Shown: one piece after another, positions 1 through 6,887 of the stretch
Numbering within the stretch: the first letter of the stretch is position 1
Layout of the letters: the number at the start of each line of letters is the position of its first letter
From: Synechococcales cyanobacterium bin31.maxbin.ball.101
GTDB taxonomy: Bacteria > Cyanobacteriota > Cyanobacteriia > Leptolyngbyales > Leptolyngbyaceae
Assembly: GCA_013298165.1 (NCBI GenBank)
Contig: JAAFJU010000029.1
Coordinates: 1-41,618, forward strand
Length of the DNA: 41,618 bases
Direction: 5' to 3'
Notes under the pieces: model-generated
What the model was told of the DNA's origin: nothing
Databases searched by the model: none
Seen by the model: only the letters and a program-made list of their open reading frames with translations
Translations under genes and position numbers: made by a program

Positions 1-123
1 CCAAACAATAGGTGAATGGTTCTGATGTCAACAGCCGGATTGTTGAGGAGCCGTGTGCCGGGAAACTAGCAAGCACGGTTTTGAATGGGAGGGTGACAAG
101 GTGACTTGTCACTCGACCCTAAC
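1..123 (+). mobile_element. Group II intron, 3' end (domains V and VI)
   Basis: The window opens inside a group II intron; only its 3' end is present. Domain V is complete at 48-81 (34 nt): the lower stem GAGCCGTG (48-55) pairs with CACGGTTT (74-81), the upper stem is closed by a GAAA tetraloop, and there is a two-base AG bulge on the 3' side. This is the catalytic-core architecture of the family. Domain VI follows: GTGACAAG (93-100) pairs with CTTGTCAC (105-112), the GGGAGG at 87-92 pairs with the bases around 113-119, and A116 is left unpaired as the likely branch point. The intron probably ends at 123 in the usual AY dinucleotide (AC), seven nucleotides after the bulged A. Any intron-encoded reverse transcriptase would lie upstream, outside the window. 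The 3' boundary could be wrong by one or two bases. Confidence 0.88.
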
Positions 124-482
124 GCAGAGGTGTCGTGCAGCGCGAAGCCATCAAAGAACTCCTCGCCCTTCCTCCAACGCATCCCTACCGTCAAGAATCC
201 CTCCAACATCTAACAGTGTTGCAAGTTCGACTCAAAGCATTGCACAATAAAACAAGAGACATCAAAGAGGTCGTCATGAACTTATCTCCTGTCTATGAAG
301 AATGGCTACAAAAGACCATGAATGAAGGCCGAGATCAAGGTCGAGTTGAAGGTCGGGTTGAAGAGCGTCGATCGCTAGCGCTTAAAATGCTGCAAGGTGA
401 GTTTGACCTGAATGTTATTTCTCAACTTACAGAACTCTCAATGGAACAACTTCAGACACTTCAACAGCAGCATCAAAGCTGA
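124..482 (+). pseudogene. 3' exon of an Rpn/PD-(D/E)XK-family gene interrupted by the intron
   Basis: After the intron boundary an open frame runs to the stop at 480-482. The frame is closed by a TAA just before the boundary (120-122), so this segment must be the tail of a longer gene whose 5' exon is outside the window. A GTG at 135 could only start a fragment. The C-terminal part carries the charged EGRDQGRVEGRVEERR run followed by a hydrophobic helix and an LTELSMEQLQTL ending. This is the tail typical of Rpn/YhgA-like putative transposase nucleases, and it resembles the end of the homologous gene at 19799-20620. If the intron splices, a full protein may still be made; if it does not, the gene is broken. 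The end overlaps convergent cobK by 10 bp. Confidence 0.6.
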
Positions 483-1216
483 CGCTGGACCCACTGTACC
501 ACCGCCGAAATCTCCGACACCACCTCACTCTCTGGCAACAGCGGACGGGGAATCATCACGATCGGAATTCCCAATGTTCTAGCGGCAATAATCTTGGCAT
601 AAGCTGCATTGCCGCCACTGTTCTTACTGACGATCGCTCCAATGGCGTAATCTTGTAAAATTTTTGTTTCTTTAACCAGATCAAATGGGCCTTGATCCAA
701 CAAAACGTCTCCCGTCGGCAGCTCAGCTAAATCCGGTGGCGTAATCATTCGCATTAAAAACCAGCAATCTGCAACCCGTGCAAACGCACCTAACTCCTGT
801 CGCCCGATCGTCAAAAACACCCGATCGGCCAGCCCCGGAAATAACGCCGCCGCCGCATCCAAATCCGCCGCCATGATCCACCGATCGCCCTCTACCTGCT
901 CCCAAGCTGGACGACAAAATAATAAACGAGGAATCCCCGCCTCCTGCGCTGCGATCGACGCATTGCGAGTAATCTGTGCCGCAAAGGGATGGCTCATATC
1001 GATCAACAGATCAATCTTTTCAGTTTTTAAATAGTTGACCAATCCTTCAACACCGCCAAACCCACCCATGCGAACTTGACCCACTGATGGAATATTGGGT
1101 TTCGGGGTGCGGCCTGCTAGGGAGGCGATCGTCTCCACATTGGGCAACGCCGACAGTTGAGGAATCAACCGCGCCGAATCCCCCGTCCCACCCAAAATCA
1201 AAATGCGCGTCTTCAC
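473..1216 (-). CDS. cobK: Precorrin-6A (cobalt-precorrin-6A) reductase
   Basis: This 247-residue protein matches CobK/CbiJ, which reduces the macrocycle of (cobalt-)precorrin-6A with NADPH during corrin-ring synthesis of cobalamin in the cytoplasm. The N-terminus has the nucleotide-binding loop GGTGDSARL (residues 9-17), the conserved DMSHPFA (73-79) and the SKNSGG motif (197-202) typical of the family; the length is normal. The start overlaps the stop of the upstream two-TM gene by 4 bp (ATGA), so the two are probably co-translated. Other cobalamin genes (cobL, cobG, cbiC, cobI) lie near the opposite end of the window, so this pathway gene is separated from them by about 36 kb. No cobalamin riboswitch is visible in front of this gene or its partner. 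Confidence 0.93.
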   Translation of the reverse strand: MKTRILILGGTGDSARLIPQLSALPNVETIASLAGRTPKPNIPSVGQVRMGGFGGVEGLVNYLKTEKIDLLIDMSHPFAAQITRNASIAAQEAGIPRLLFCRPAWEQVEGDRWIMAADLDAAAALFPGLADRVFLTIGRQELGAFARVADCWFLMRMITPPDLAELPTGDVLLDQGPFDLVKETKILQDYAIGAIVSKNSGGNAAYAKIIAARTLGIPIVMIPRPLLPESEVVSEISAVVQWVQRQL

Positions 1217-1809
1217 TCGTCCGCATCCATTCGAGCTTGCAAGGGTTCTGGATTATGGCGTGGCGGACGCTTAAGGGCAGGGGTTAAGGCTAACGACAAG
1301 CCAATGCCCCCCAGACAGAGCGCTCCTAAAAACTCTAACAATGACTTTCGTTCAATTTGGGCGATCGTTTGTTTCGTTGGCGAAGCCCCCAGACTCATGA
1401 TTTCCTTGAATGCACCCCAAATGATGCCCATCATTAACACCCAAGTCAAAACCAAAATAATCACCGGACGCCAACCCACGGGATATTGCAAGCGGTGAAT
1501 GATGCGTTTAAAAATATTTTTGCGTTTGGGTGGCAACTCGGGTTCGACAACAGCACGATCGGACATCAGACCACTGAGCAAAACCTCTTCGGGTTGCGCT
1601 GTCTTTTGAGAACTAGACGTTTGGATGACGAGTTTTTTGGCCTTGGATTTTTGCGATCGGAGCGGTTTTGACTCGGAGGCCGAATCGGACGGACGACTGA
1701 CCACCGTGGACTTGACCACTGCGACGATCGCACTGCCTGCCTGAGTCTGAATCAACCGATCGATCGGTGAAATTCGAGAGCGTCTTCGTTTATCTTGGCG
1801 CGATCGCAT
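1213..1809 (-). CDS. Hypothetical protein with two transmembrane segments
   Basis: I do not recognise this family. The protein has a long, very basic N-terminal half (RSRQDKRRRSR at the start, many Lys/Arg/Ser), then two hydrophobic segments: one beginning near VIILVLTWVLMMGIIWG and another near LLEFLGALCLGGIGLSLAL. A short polar loop separates them, and the C-terminal tail is basic then acidic. It is likely an inner-membrane protein with a large cytoplasmic N-terminus. I chose the ATG at 1809 because AAAGGGGG sits about 5 nt before it; a further in-frame ATG at 1827 would add six residues and lies upstream of that site. The gene overlaps cobK by 4 bp, which suggests a two-gene unit, but no functional link to cobalamin synthesis can be read from the sequence. 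Confidence 0.6.
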   Translation of the reverse strand: MRSRQDKRRRSRISPIDRLIQTQAGSAIVAVVKSTVVSRPSDSASESKPLRSQKSKAKKLVIQTSSSQKTAQPEEVLLSGLMSDRAVVEPELPPKRKNIFKRIIHRLQYPVGWRPVIILVLTWVLMMGIIWGAFKEIMSLGASPTKQTIAQIERKSLLEFLGALCLGGIGLSLALTPALKRPPRHNPEPLQARMDADE

Positions 1810-1984
1810 AGAAACCCCCTTTTTCACCCATAGCTATCTGTAATAGTAATGAAAGATAGCCGAGATGGAAAAATAGAATTAGAGATTCTTTGCAATTAAT
1901 CGCAAACCCACTGGATTCAACCGCAATTAAGCGCTGTTTTGCCTGAAAATCTATCCCAAGATAGTTTCGAGATAATTTGGAACA

Positions 1985-2785
1985 TCATAGAGCGCGAGTC
2001 ACAGCACTTCCGGCTCCTTGGAACATCAGCCAAGACAAGAAAAAATTTGAGATAAAAATGGCCAGTAATGACGTCACCACCGCCGTGGTGGTCGATTCCC
2101 CCACCCCCTTCGCTCCACCCGTCGTCGTCAAGCCCCAACTCGTCCCAATAATCGCAATCAAAAAGCCAAAGACGATCGCCTTTAACGGCGCACTAAACAA
2201 ATCCCACAGCGTCAAAAACTTCCGCGCCGAATCCAAAAACACCATGTTTGGGATGTCATAGATCAGCTTCGCCATCGCCATCCCACCCAAAATCCCCGTC
2301 CCCAACCCCAGCATCGTCAACAGCGGCAACATCAAGCAGCAAGCCAACACCCGGGGCGTCACCAGATAGTCGATCGGGTCCGTCCGCAACATATAGAGCG
2401 CATCGATTTGCTCCGTCACCTGCATCGTCCCCAACTCCGCCGCAAAGGCCGAACCCACCCGTCCTGCGATCGTCACAGCCGTCAACACCGGAGCCAGTTC
2501 TCGCGCCAGCGACAGTGCCAACACGCCGCCCACCGCCGCCCCCGCCCCAAAATTCAAAAACTCCCGCGCCACCTGAATCGTAAATACCATGCCCACAAAG
2601 GTCGAAGTCAACAGCGCGATCATCAAGGACTCAGGACCCACGATCGTCATTTGCTCTAGGGTATTACGCCGATTGATCTTGCCCTTCAACAAGTGCAGCA
2701 CGACTTGACCCATCAACAGCAACGCCGACACCATGCGGCTGAACCATAGTGAAAACGGCGATTTTCCAGGAGAGGGTGAACTCAT
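1985..2785 (-). CDS. mlaE: MlaE/TGD1-type ABC transporter permease
   Basis: This 266-residue protein belongs to the MlaE family (plant homologue TGD1), the permease of ABC systems that move phospholipid between the inner membrane and the outer envelope. The hallmarks are visible: the STFVGMVFTIQVA segment, the ALSLARELAPVLTAV stretch, the GRVGSAFAAELGTMQVTEQIDAL signature and the LMLPLL and GLTTTGGAKGVGESTT regions, with about five to six hydrophobic segments. Length is typical. The matching ATPase (MlaF) and MCE-domain protein (MlaD) are not next to it, which is common in cyanobacteria. The gene is read on the minus strand, about 150 bp upstream of the two-TM gene. No terminator with a T-run is obvious between them. 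Confidence 0.9.
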   Translation of the reverse strand: MSSPSPGKSPFSLWFSRMVSALLLMGQVVLHLLKGKINRRNTLEQMTIVGPESLMIALLTSTFVGMVFTIQVAREFLNFGAGAAVGGVLALSLARELAPVLTAVTIAGRVGSAFAAELGTMQVTEQIDALYMLRTDPIDYLVTPRVLACCLMLPLLTMLGLGTGILGGMAMAKLIYDIPNMVFLDSARKFLTLWDLFSAPLKAIVFGFLIAIIGTSWGLTTTGGAKGVGESTTTAVVTSLLAIFISNFFLSWLMFQGAGSAVTRAL

Positions 2786-3252
2786 AAACGCAAGTCAGAA
2801 ACCATTAAAAGATTGGGGGGCAGATCACGGCTAAAAATCACAAGATTTCCACGATCGCCTTCCTGAGAGTACCGCGTTTAGGACCCGCACAACCCCTCAA
2901 AACCCCGCCAACGCCCATCGCAAACCCAAATCACCCCTCCAACCCAACTATCTAGCTTTCATGACATAAGCGATCCCCATACTCACATTGACGTGATCCC
3001 CAAATCGCTAAATGTCAATAAATCCTGACATAACGATCCCCGTAACCCTGAAAACTCGTGAGATCTCTATAAATTGGCAGAGCCGATCGGTTGATCTAAT
3101 AAGGCTTCTACCCCACTATGGGATCAAGAAATAAGTGAGCCGCTGCAAGTGACCTAACGGGCAGCCAACGCTTGATCCCCACTCAGGTCTGATCGCCAAA
3201 ATTGCTCGGCGTGTGAGCAAGATAAGTTTCTATCCCCGGAGGTTCATCCCAA
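2786..3252. other. 467-bp intergenic region with divergent promoters
   Basis: This stretch separates the divergent mlaE and DUF4912 genes and must hold both promoters. I see no credible short ORF. Its one clear structure is the inverted repeat at 3120-3179, described separately. The sequence around 2880-2960 is C/A-rich without a recognisable motif. Confidence 0.6.
3120..3179 (+). promoter_or_regulatory. Long stem-loop in the DUF4912 gene leader
   Basis: GGGATCAAG (3120-3128) is perfectly complementary to CTTGATCCC (3171-3179). Inside it GCTGC can pair with GCAGC, giving a nested stem. The structure lies about 75-135 nt before the start codon at 3253, so it could be a 5'-UTR element or a small RNA. 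I do not recognise a known cyanobacterial riboswitch in it. Confidence 0.4.
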
Positions 3253-4461
3253 ATGACAAATCCAGTGCCTTTAGAAGATATGACCCTCCGTCAGTTACGC
3301 CGTGTCGCAAGTGCTGTAGGGGTTTCGCGCTATAGCCGGATGCGGAAAGATCAGTTGTTGTCGTCCATTCTTGATAAACAAGGCCCAGAACAAACCATGA
3401 TTGAAGCGTCGAAGTACGGATTGCAAGCAGTGTCTACAGTGGATTTGTCCTTGGCAGATGTCGATGAGACCTTTACGGAATTACCCAGTGGGTATGGCGA
3501 AAGTCGGATTGTGATTTTGCCTCGCGATCCCCAGTGGGCCTACGCCTATTGGGATATCACCAACGAGCATAAGGATGAGCTGCGTCGTCAAGGTGGTCAG
3601 CAGCTCGCGCTTCGGTTGTTCGATGTGACGGATATTGACATCAACTCTCAAGCGCCCCACAGCGTTCAAGAGTATGGCTGTGATGAGATGGCCCGCGAGT
3701 GGTATTTGCCGATCCCCGTCAGCGATCGGGAATATCTCTTAGAAATTGGCTACCGCACTTGGGATGGTCGTTGGTTGACCTTGGCCCGATCGGCGGCGAT
3801 GCGCGTGCCTCCGGTTTATCCGTCTGACTGGGTTGAAGATCATTTCGTCACCGTGGATTGGGATGACATGTTGGAAGGCAAGACCGTCTTGACCTTGGTG
3901 CCTCCTAGCCAGAAAGCGGCAGAGTACACCAGCTACCAGTCCCAGACAGAACTGCACAATCACATCTTTGGAATGGCAGGTGCTGTGGAATCGCAACGGA
4001 TTGCGGGTTCGCTTTACGGCTCCATGCAGCATTCTTCCGGTCCTGGCGCACAGATTGATAGCCTCAGTTCCTACGTGTTCCCGTCCGGTGCTGGACTCTG
4101 GGCATTGCCGACCTTCTCGGGCATCAATATGTCGGGTGTTGGACTGTCTTCGGGTGATTTGGTTAGAAAGCCTCAGCCTCGGAAGTTCTGGTTGGTTGCG
4201 GATGCTGAGTTGATTGTCTATGGTGCGACGGAACCGGATGCGACGGTCTATGTCGATGGTGAGCCGATCGTGCTCAACTCCGATGGTACCTTCCGCTTCC
4301 AGATGTCCTTCCAAGATGGTCAACTGAAGTTCCCGATCGTCGCCGTCGCGGCTGATGGTGAACAAAACCGATCGGTCCGCATGGACTTCGAGCGCACGAC
4401 TAGCGATCGTCGCACCAACACCAAGGCCGAAGCGGTCGAAGAGTGGTTTGCGATTCCTTAA
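3253..4461 (+). CDS. DUF4912 protein with Rho-N/SAP-like N-terminus
   Basis: The 402-residue product begins with a Rho-N/SAP-like helical motif (about residues 8-45, LRQLRRVASAVGVSRYSRMR...), a fold that often contacts nucleic acid. It is followed by a DUF4912 domain (about 75-200), recognisable by ILPRDPQWAYAYWDI and the YLLEIGYRTWDGRWLTLARS segment. A linker of low complexity (about 230-305) precedes a beta-rich, Ig-like module (about 312-385) containing ATVYVDGEPIVLNSDGTF. There is no signal peptide, so it is probably cytoplasmic. DUF4912 proteins are conserved in cyanobacteria, but their function is not established to my knowledge. The start is supported by GGAGG at 3238-3242. A strong intrinsic terminator follows, so it is likely monocistronic. 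Confidence 0.85.
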   Translation: MTNPVPLEDMTLRQLRRVASAVGVSRYSRMRKDQLLSSILDKQGPEQTMIEASKYGLQAVSTVDLSLADVDETFTELPSGYGESRIVILPRDPQWAYAYWDITNEHKDELRRQGGQQLALRLFDVTDIDINSQAPHSVQEYGCDEMAREWYLPIPVSDREYLLEIGYRTWDGRWLTLARSAAMRVPPVYPSDWVEDHFVTVDWDDMLEGKTVLTLVPPSQKAAEYTSYQSQTELHNHIFGMAGAVESQRIAGSLYGSMQHSSGPGAQIDSLSSYVFPSGAGLWALPTFSGINMSGVGLSSGDLVRKPQPRKFWLVADAELIVYGATEPDATVYVDGEPIVLNSDGTFRFQMSFQDGQLKFPIVAVAADGEQNRSVRMDFERTTSDRRTNTKAEAVEEWFAIP

Positions 4462-4572
4462 AACTCTTGAGAGAAATTTCAAGTTTTTTACGGAATTGGG
4501 CTACAAAGCTTGTATAACTCAACATGAATGCTTAAATCTCGTTCATGTGTCAAGTTATTGATTCTCCCTTCC

Positions 4573-4619
4573 AATCCCTTTAGCGGCACACTCTACGGAG
4601 CCGCTGAGGGATTTTTTTT
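4573..4619 (+). terminator. Intrinsic terminator of the DUF4912 gene
   Basis: The inner stem AGCGGC/GCCGCT is extended outward by AATCCCTT pairing with GAGGGATT, and the hairpin is followed by a run of eight Ts (4612-4619). It lies about 110 bp after the stop codon. Confidence 0.9.
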
Positions 4620-4634
4620 GATCTCTAAACCTCG

Positions 4635-4716
4635 GACGAACCGCCCCCTAGCCCCCAATTCTGGGGGAACATGAGTTTCCGAAGCCCCCAGAATTGGGGG
4701 TTGGGGGCGGGTCGTC
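4635..4716. repeat. Foldback repeat built on CCCCCAATTCTGGGGG
   Basis: The left arm (4635-4667) and right arm (4685-4716) are near-perfect inverted copies: GACGAACCGCCCCC at the outer left matches the complement of the outer right end with one change. CCCCCAATTCTGGGGG (4652-4667) faces CCCCCAGAATTGGGGG (4685-4700). A third copy of the 16-mer occurs at 25384-25399. It resembles dispersed palindromic intergenic repeats. Confidence 0.75.
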
Positions 4717-4742
4717 AGGACGTTTATTTTGATGCCGATCCC

Positions 4743-4967
4743 TTAAATCTTTTCCATCTGAGCAACGTAGATTTCTTTCAAAACCTCTTGCAGTTCTGGC
4801 TCTGGGGTTCGTTCTAGCACTTTATAAAAGACTTCCAACAGTTTTATCGCACTGTCCCCCATCATCGGACTCAAGCCCCACACATCTTCCACCCAATCCT
4901 GCGGATCAGTTTCGTCAAAGATCAATCGATCGAACAGCAGTTTGACTTCAGCTTTGTCTAGAGCCAT
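4743..4967 (-). CDS. Small acidic hypothetical protein
   Basis: I do not recognise this 74-residue protein. It is acidic (many Asp/Glu), has no signal peptide or membrane segment, and looks mostly helical: LDKAEVKLLFDRLIF, then an aromatic patch DPQDWVEDVWGL, then a long amphipathic helix ending in EVLKEIYVAQMEKI. A helical cytoplasmic adaptor would fit this look but is only a guess. The ATG at 4967 follows a purine-rich AGGGTTTCC stretch that is only a modest ribosome site. It lies downstream of the M23 peptidase, separated by that gene's terminator, so it probably has its own promoter. Confidence 0.6.
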   Translation of the reverse strand: MALDKAEVKLLFDRLIFDETDPQDWVEDVWGLSPMMGDSAIKLLEVFYKVLERTPEPELQEVLKEIYVAQMEKI

Positions 4968-5030
4968 GGCGGAAACCCTCGAAAATCAGCTCCCCAACTC
5001 TACCGCACCCAACCCAAAAACGATCGCCAC

Positions 5031-5070
5031 AAAAAACGATCGGCCCGGTTTTTAACCCCAGGCCGATCGT
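5031..5070 (-). terminator. Intrinsic terminator of the M23 peptidase gene
   Basis: ACGATCGGCC (5036-5045) pairs with GGCCGATCGT (5061-5070), a perfect 10-bp stem that includes the CGATCG octamer core. Read on the minus strand, the stem is followed by a T-run (A-run at 5031-5036). It lies 24 bp after the peptidase stop. Confidence 0.85.
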
Positions 5071-5094
5071 CCAAAATCCAAAATCCAAAATCGA

Positions 5095-5751
5095 CTATCT
5101 TGCCGAAATCTGACCTCGGTTCTGTTCGGCATACATCGCCCGTAGCACCAACGCCGGATCAACCCATTGGCTAGCGTACTTCAAGCCCCAATGCAAATGC
5201 GGTCCAGTGGTGCGTCCCGTCATTCCAACGCGACCAATGCGGGTTCCGGCCTGAATGGTTTGGCCATCGTAGATCTTCGTGCCGCCTTCGCGATCGATGA
5301 TGTAAGTTCCTTGAGCATCCTTCCCAGCAAAGCCGATCATGTGGCAATAGACATGTTCCCACTGACCGGACTCAATTACCACCGACGTTCCACAGGCGGA
5401 GTTGTCCGAGACTTCCACCACCTTACCCGTCCACCAGCTTCGGATGTAGCTCCCTTCCGGTGCAGCCATATCTAAGCCTCGATGGAACTGAGTACTACTG
5501 CCTGTCCCATCCGGAGACGATCGGTAGCCAAAGGGAGAGGTGTAGGTCTGAAAGTTTTCCACTGGAAAGGAGGCTCCGAGCCAGCTTCCACCCATCGCCG
5601 ATTGATTTTGGTCAAAGGCTTGGACGACGGTATTAGAGGAAAGAATAATCCCTAAGGTCACAAGTAGGCCACCGATCGCCAACCCCATTCCCTTTGGAAA
5701 TGACCTGAGCAACGATCGGAGATAGGAGGACGAGAAAATAGAATGCTTCAT
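5095..5751 (-). CDS. Exported M23-family (LytM-type) peptidase
   Basis: This 218-residue protein is an M23 zinc metallopeptidase, a class that cuts or regulates cutting of peptidoglycan cross-bridges. An N-terminal basic stretch and a hydrophobic segment (about residues 21-45, ending TVVQAF) act as signal peptide or anchor, so it works in the periplasm. The catalytic domain has HRGLDMAAP (His90, Asp94) and GPHLHWGL (His185, His187), the HxxxD and HxH zinc motifs, plus HVYCH (133-137). All ligands are intact. No coiled coil or LysM domain is present, so it is a minimal version. A direct repeat lies immediately upstream of the start (5757-5792), and a terminator follows. Confidence 0.9.
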   Translation of the reverse strand: MKHSIFSSSYLRSLLRSFPKGMGLAIGGLLVTLGIILSSNTVVQAFDQNQSAMGGSWLGASFPVENFQTYTSPFGYRSSPDGTGSSTQFHRGLDMAAPEGSYIRSWWTGKVVEVSDNSACGTSVVIESGQWEHVYCHMIGFAGKDAQGTYIIDREGGTKIYDGQTIQAGTRIGRVGMTGRTTGPHLHWGLKYASQWVDPALVLRAMYAEQNRGQISAR

Positions 5752-5756
5752 GCTGC

Positions 5757-5792
5757 TTTAAGTAACGCTCAACAATTTAAGTAACGGTCAAC
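5757..5792 (-). repeat. Tandem 17-bp direct repeat at the M23 gene start
   Basis: TTTAAGTAACGCTCAAC (5757-5773) and TTTAAGTAACGGTCAAC (5776-5792) differ at one base and are spaced 19 bp start to start, nearly two helical turns. On the minus strand the repeat ends only 5 nt before the ATG at 5751. It could be a tandem binding site for a response regulator or a leader-RNA feature. Confidence 0.6.
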
Positions 5793-6140
5793 CGGGTCTA
5801 GAAAATAGCCCCAAACCAGGTATCAATCGAGACTAGTCAAGTGATGGTCCATTTAAACATAAGAATAGAACTCAAAACTAAGTTCTGTATTCCCTAGGAG
5901 AGATGTCAATCCGGTAGTTTTACCTAAATTTCACGAGACGATCGGGATTCATAGCCAAAATCCCAATTTTAACGATCGTAACTAAACGGTTCAGAACCCA
6001 GTGTTTCAAAACCGTCCTCTATAAATACCCGAAGCTCAGACGAATTAATCACTTTTCTAAAAAAAAAGTCTACGGAACGTTGTACTGCCATCCGCCATTA
6101 CTCGTAACCCGTCCAGTGATTTTGCCGAAATCCCAGTTCT
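5793..6140. other. Intergenic region without a visible gene
   Basis: Between the M23 peptidase repeat and the sfsA stop codon I see AT-rich sequence with a few CGATCG sites, no RNA gene and no hairpin with a convincing T-run. The M23 promoter is presumably here. Confidence 0.5.
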
Positions 6141-6860
6141 TTAATCCAAAATCAACTCTGCTAGACCCAGATACGAGATCCCTTCCGGCGTCACCTCAAA
6201 GCGACAGGGCAAAACTTCTAACCCTGATTTGATGGCCTCTCGCAGCAGTTGACCATACTTCGGATCCCGATCGTCCCCCGGCGAAAACCGATCGCAGTCC
6301 CCTCGATTGATGAAGTAGAGCATGACCGCACGGGCTTCGGGAATAATGCTGGCTAGTTCGCGGATATGTTTTTGGCCTCGGGTGGTGACGGTGTCGGGGA
6401 AAAGGGCGCGAGTTCCGTCGGTCCAGGTGGTGTTTTTGACTTCGATGTAGATCGGTTTGTCGGTGGTTTCTAGGACCAAATCAATGCGGCTTTTTTCCTG
6501 ACCGTAGGGCACTTCCGATCGCAAACTCACATAGTCCCTCAATTCTGCAATCACCTTTTGTTCGATCGCCGCTTTTGTCACTTTATTTGGCAAGCCTGTG
6601 TTGACCCCGCACCAGACGGGCCGATCGTTGTCGTTCACTTCAATCAACTCCCAGGTGTAGGCGAGTTTTCTCGTTTTGCTGTCACTTTTGGAGACCATGA
6701 CGCGATTGCCGATGAGACAAACGCCCGTCATGGGACCTGTGTTGGGACAGTGAGCGGTGATCAGTTCGCCTGTGGTAAGTTCGATGTCAGCGAAAAATCG
6801 CTTGTAGCGACTGACCAATTTACCTTCAAGCAGCGGGGGATATTGGTAAACAAGGGACAT
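6141..6860 (-). CDS. sfsA: SfsA family DNA-binding/nuclease-like protein
   Basis: This 239-residue protein is full-length SfsA (sugar fermentation stimulation protein A). The family has an N-terminal OB-like part (VSRYKRFFADIEL, then HCPNTGPMTGVC) and a C-terminal PD-(D/E)XK-like core, seen here as SRIDLVLE followed by IYIEVKNTTW. The segment FPDTVTTRGQKHIREL and the late FSPGDDRDPKYGQLLREA are also characteristic. In E. coli it was named for an effect on maltose metabolism and binds DNA; its role in cyanobacteria is not known. The start ATG at 6860 is followed 28 bp away by the stop of the upstream minus-strand ImmA-like gene, so the two genes could share a transcript. Confidence 0.92.
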   Translation of the reverse strand: MSLVYQYPPLLEGKLVSRYKRFFADIELTTGELITAHCPNTGPMTGVCLIGNRVMVSKSDSKTRKLAYTWELIEVNDNDRPVWCGVNTGLPNKVTKAAIEQKVIAELRDYVSLRSEVPYGQEKSRIDLVLETTDKPIYIEVKNTTWTDGTRALFPDTVTTRGQKHIRELASIIPEARAVMLYFINRGDCDRFSPGDDRDPKYGQLLREAIKSGLEVLPCRFEVTPEGISYLGLAELILD

Positions 6861-6887
6861 GATGGTGGGTGCTCTTAAGGGAAGCGT

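Noticed and set aside
1833-1860. GCTATCT/AGATAGC inverted repeat after the mlaE gene
   Set aside because: The stem is 7 bp with a 14-nt loop and is not followed by a T-run on the minus strand.
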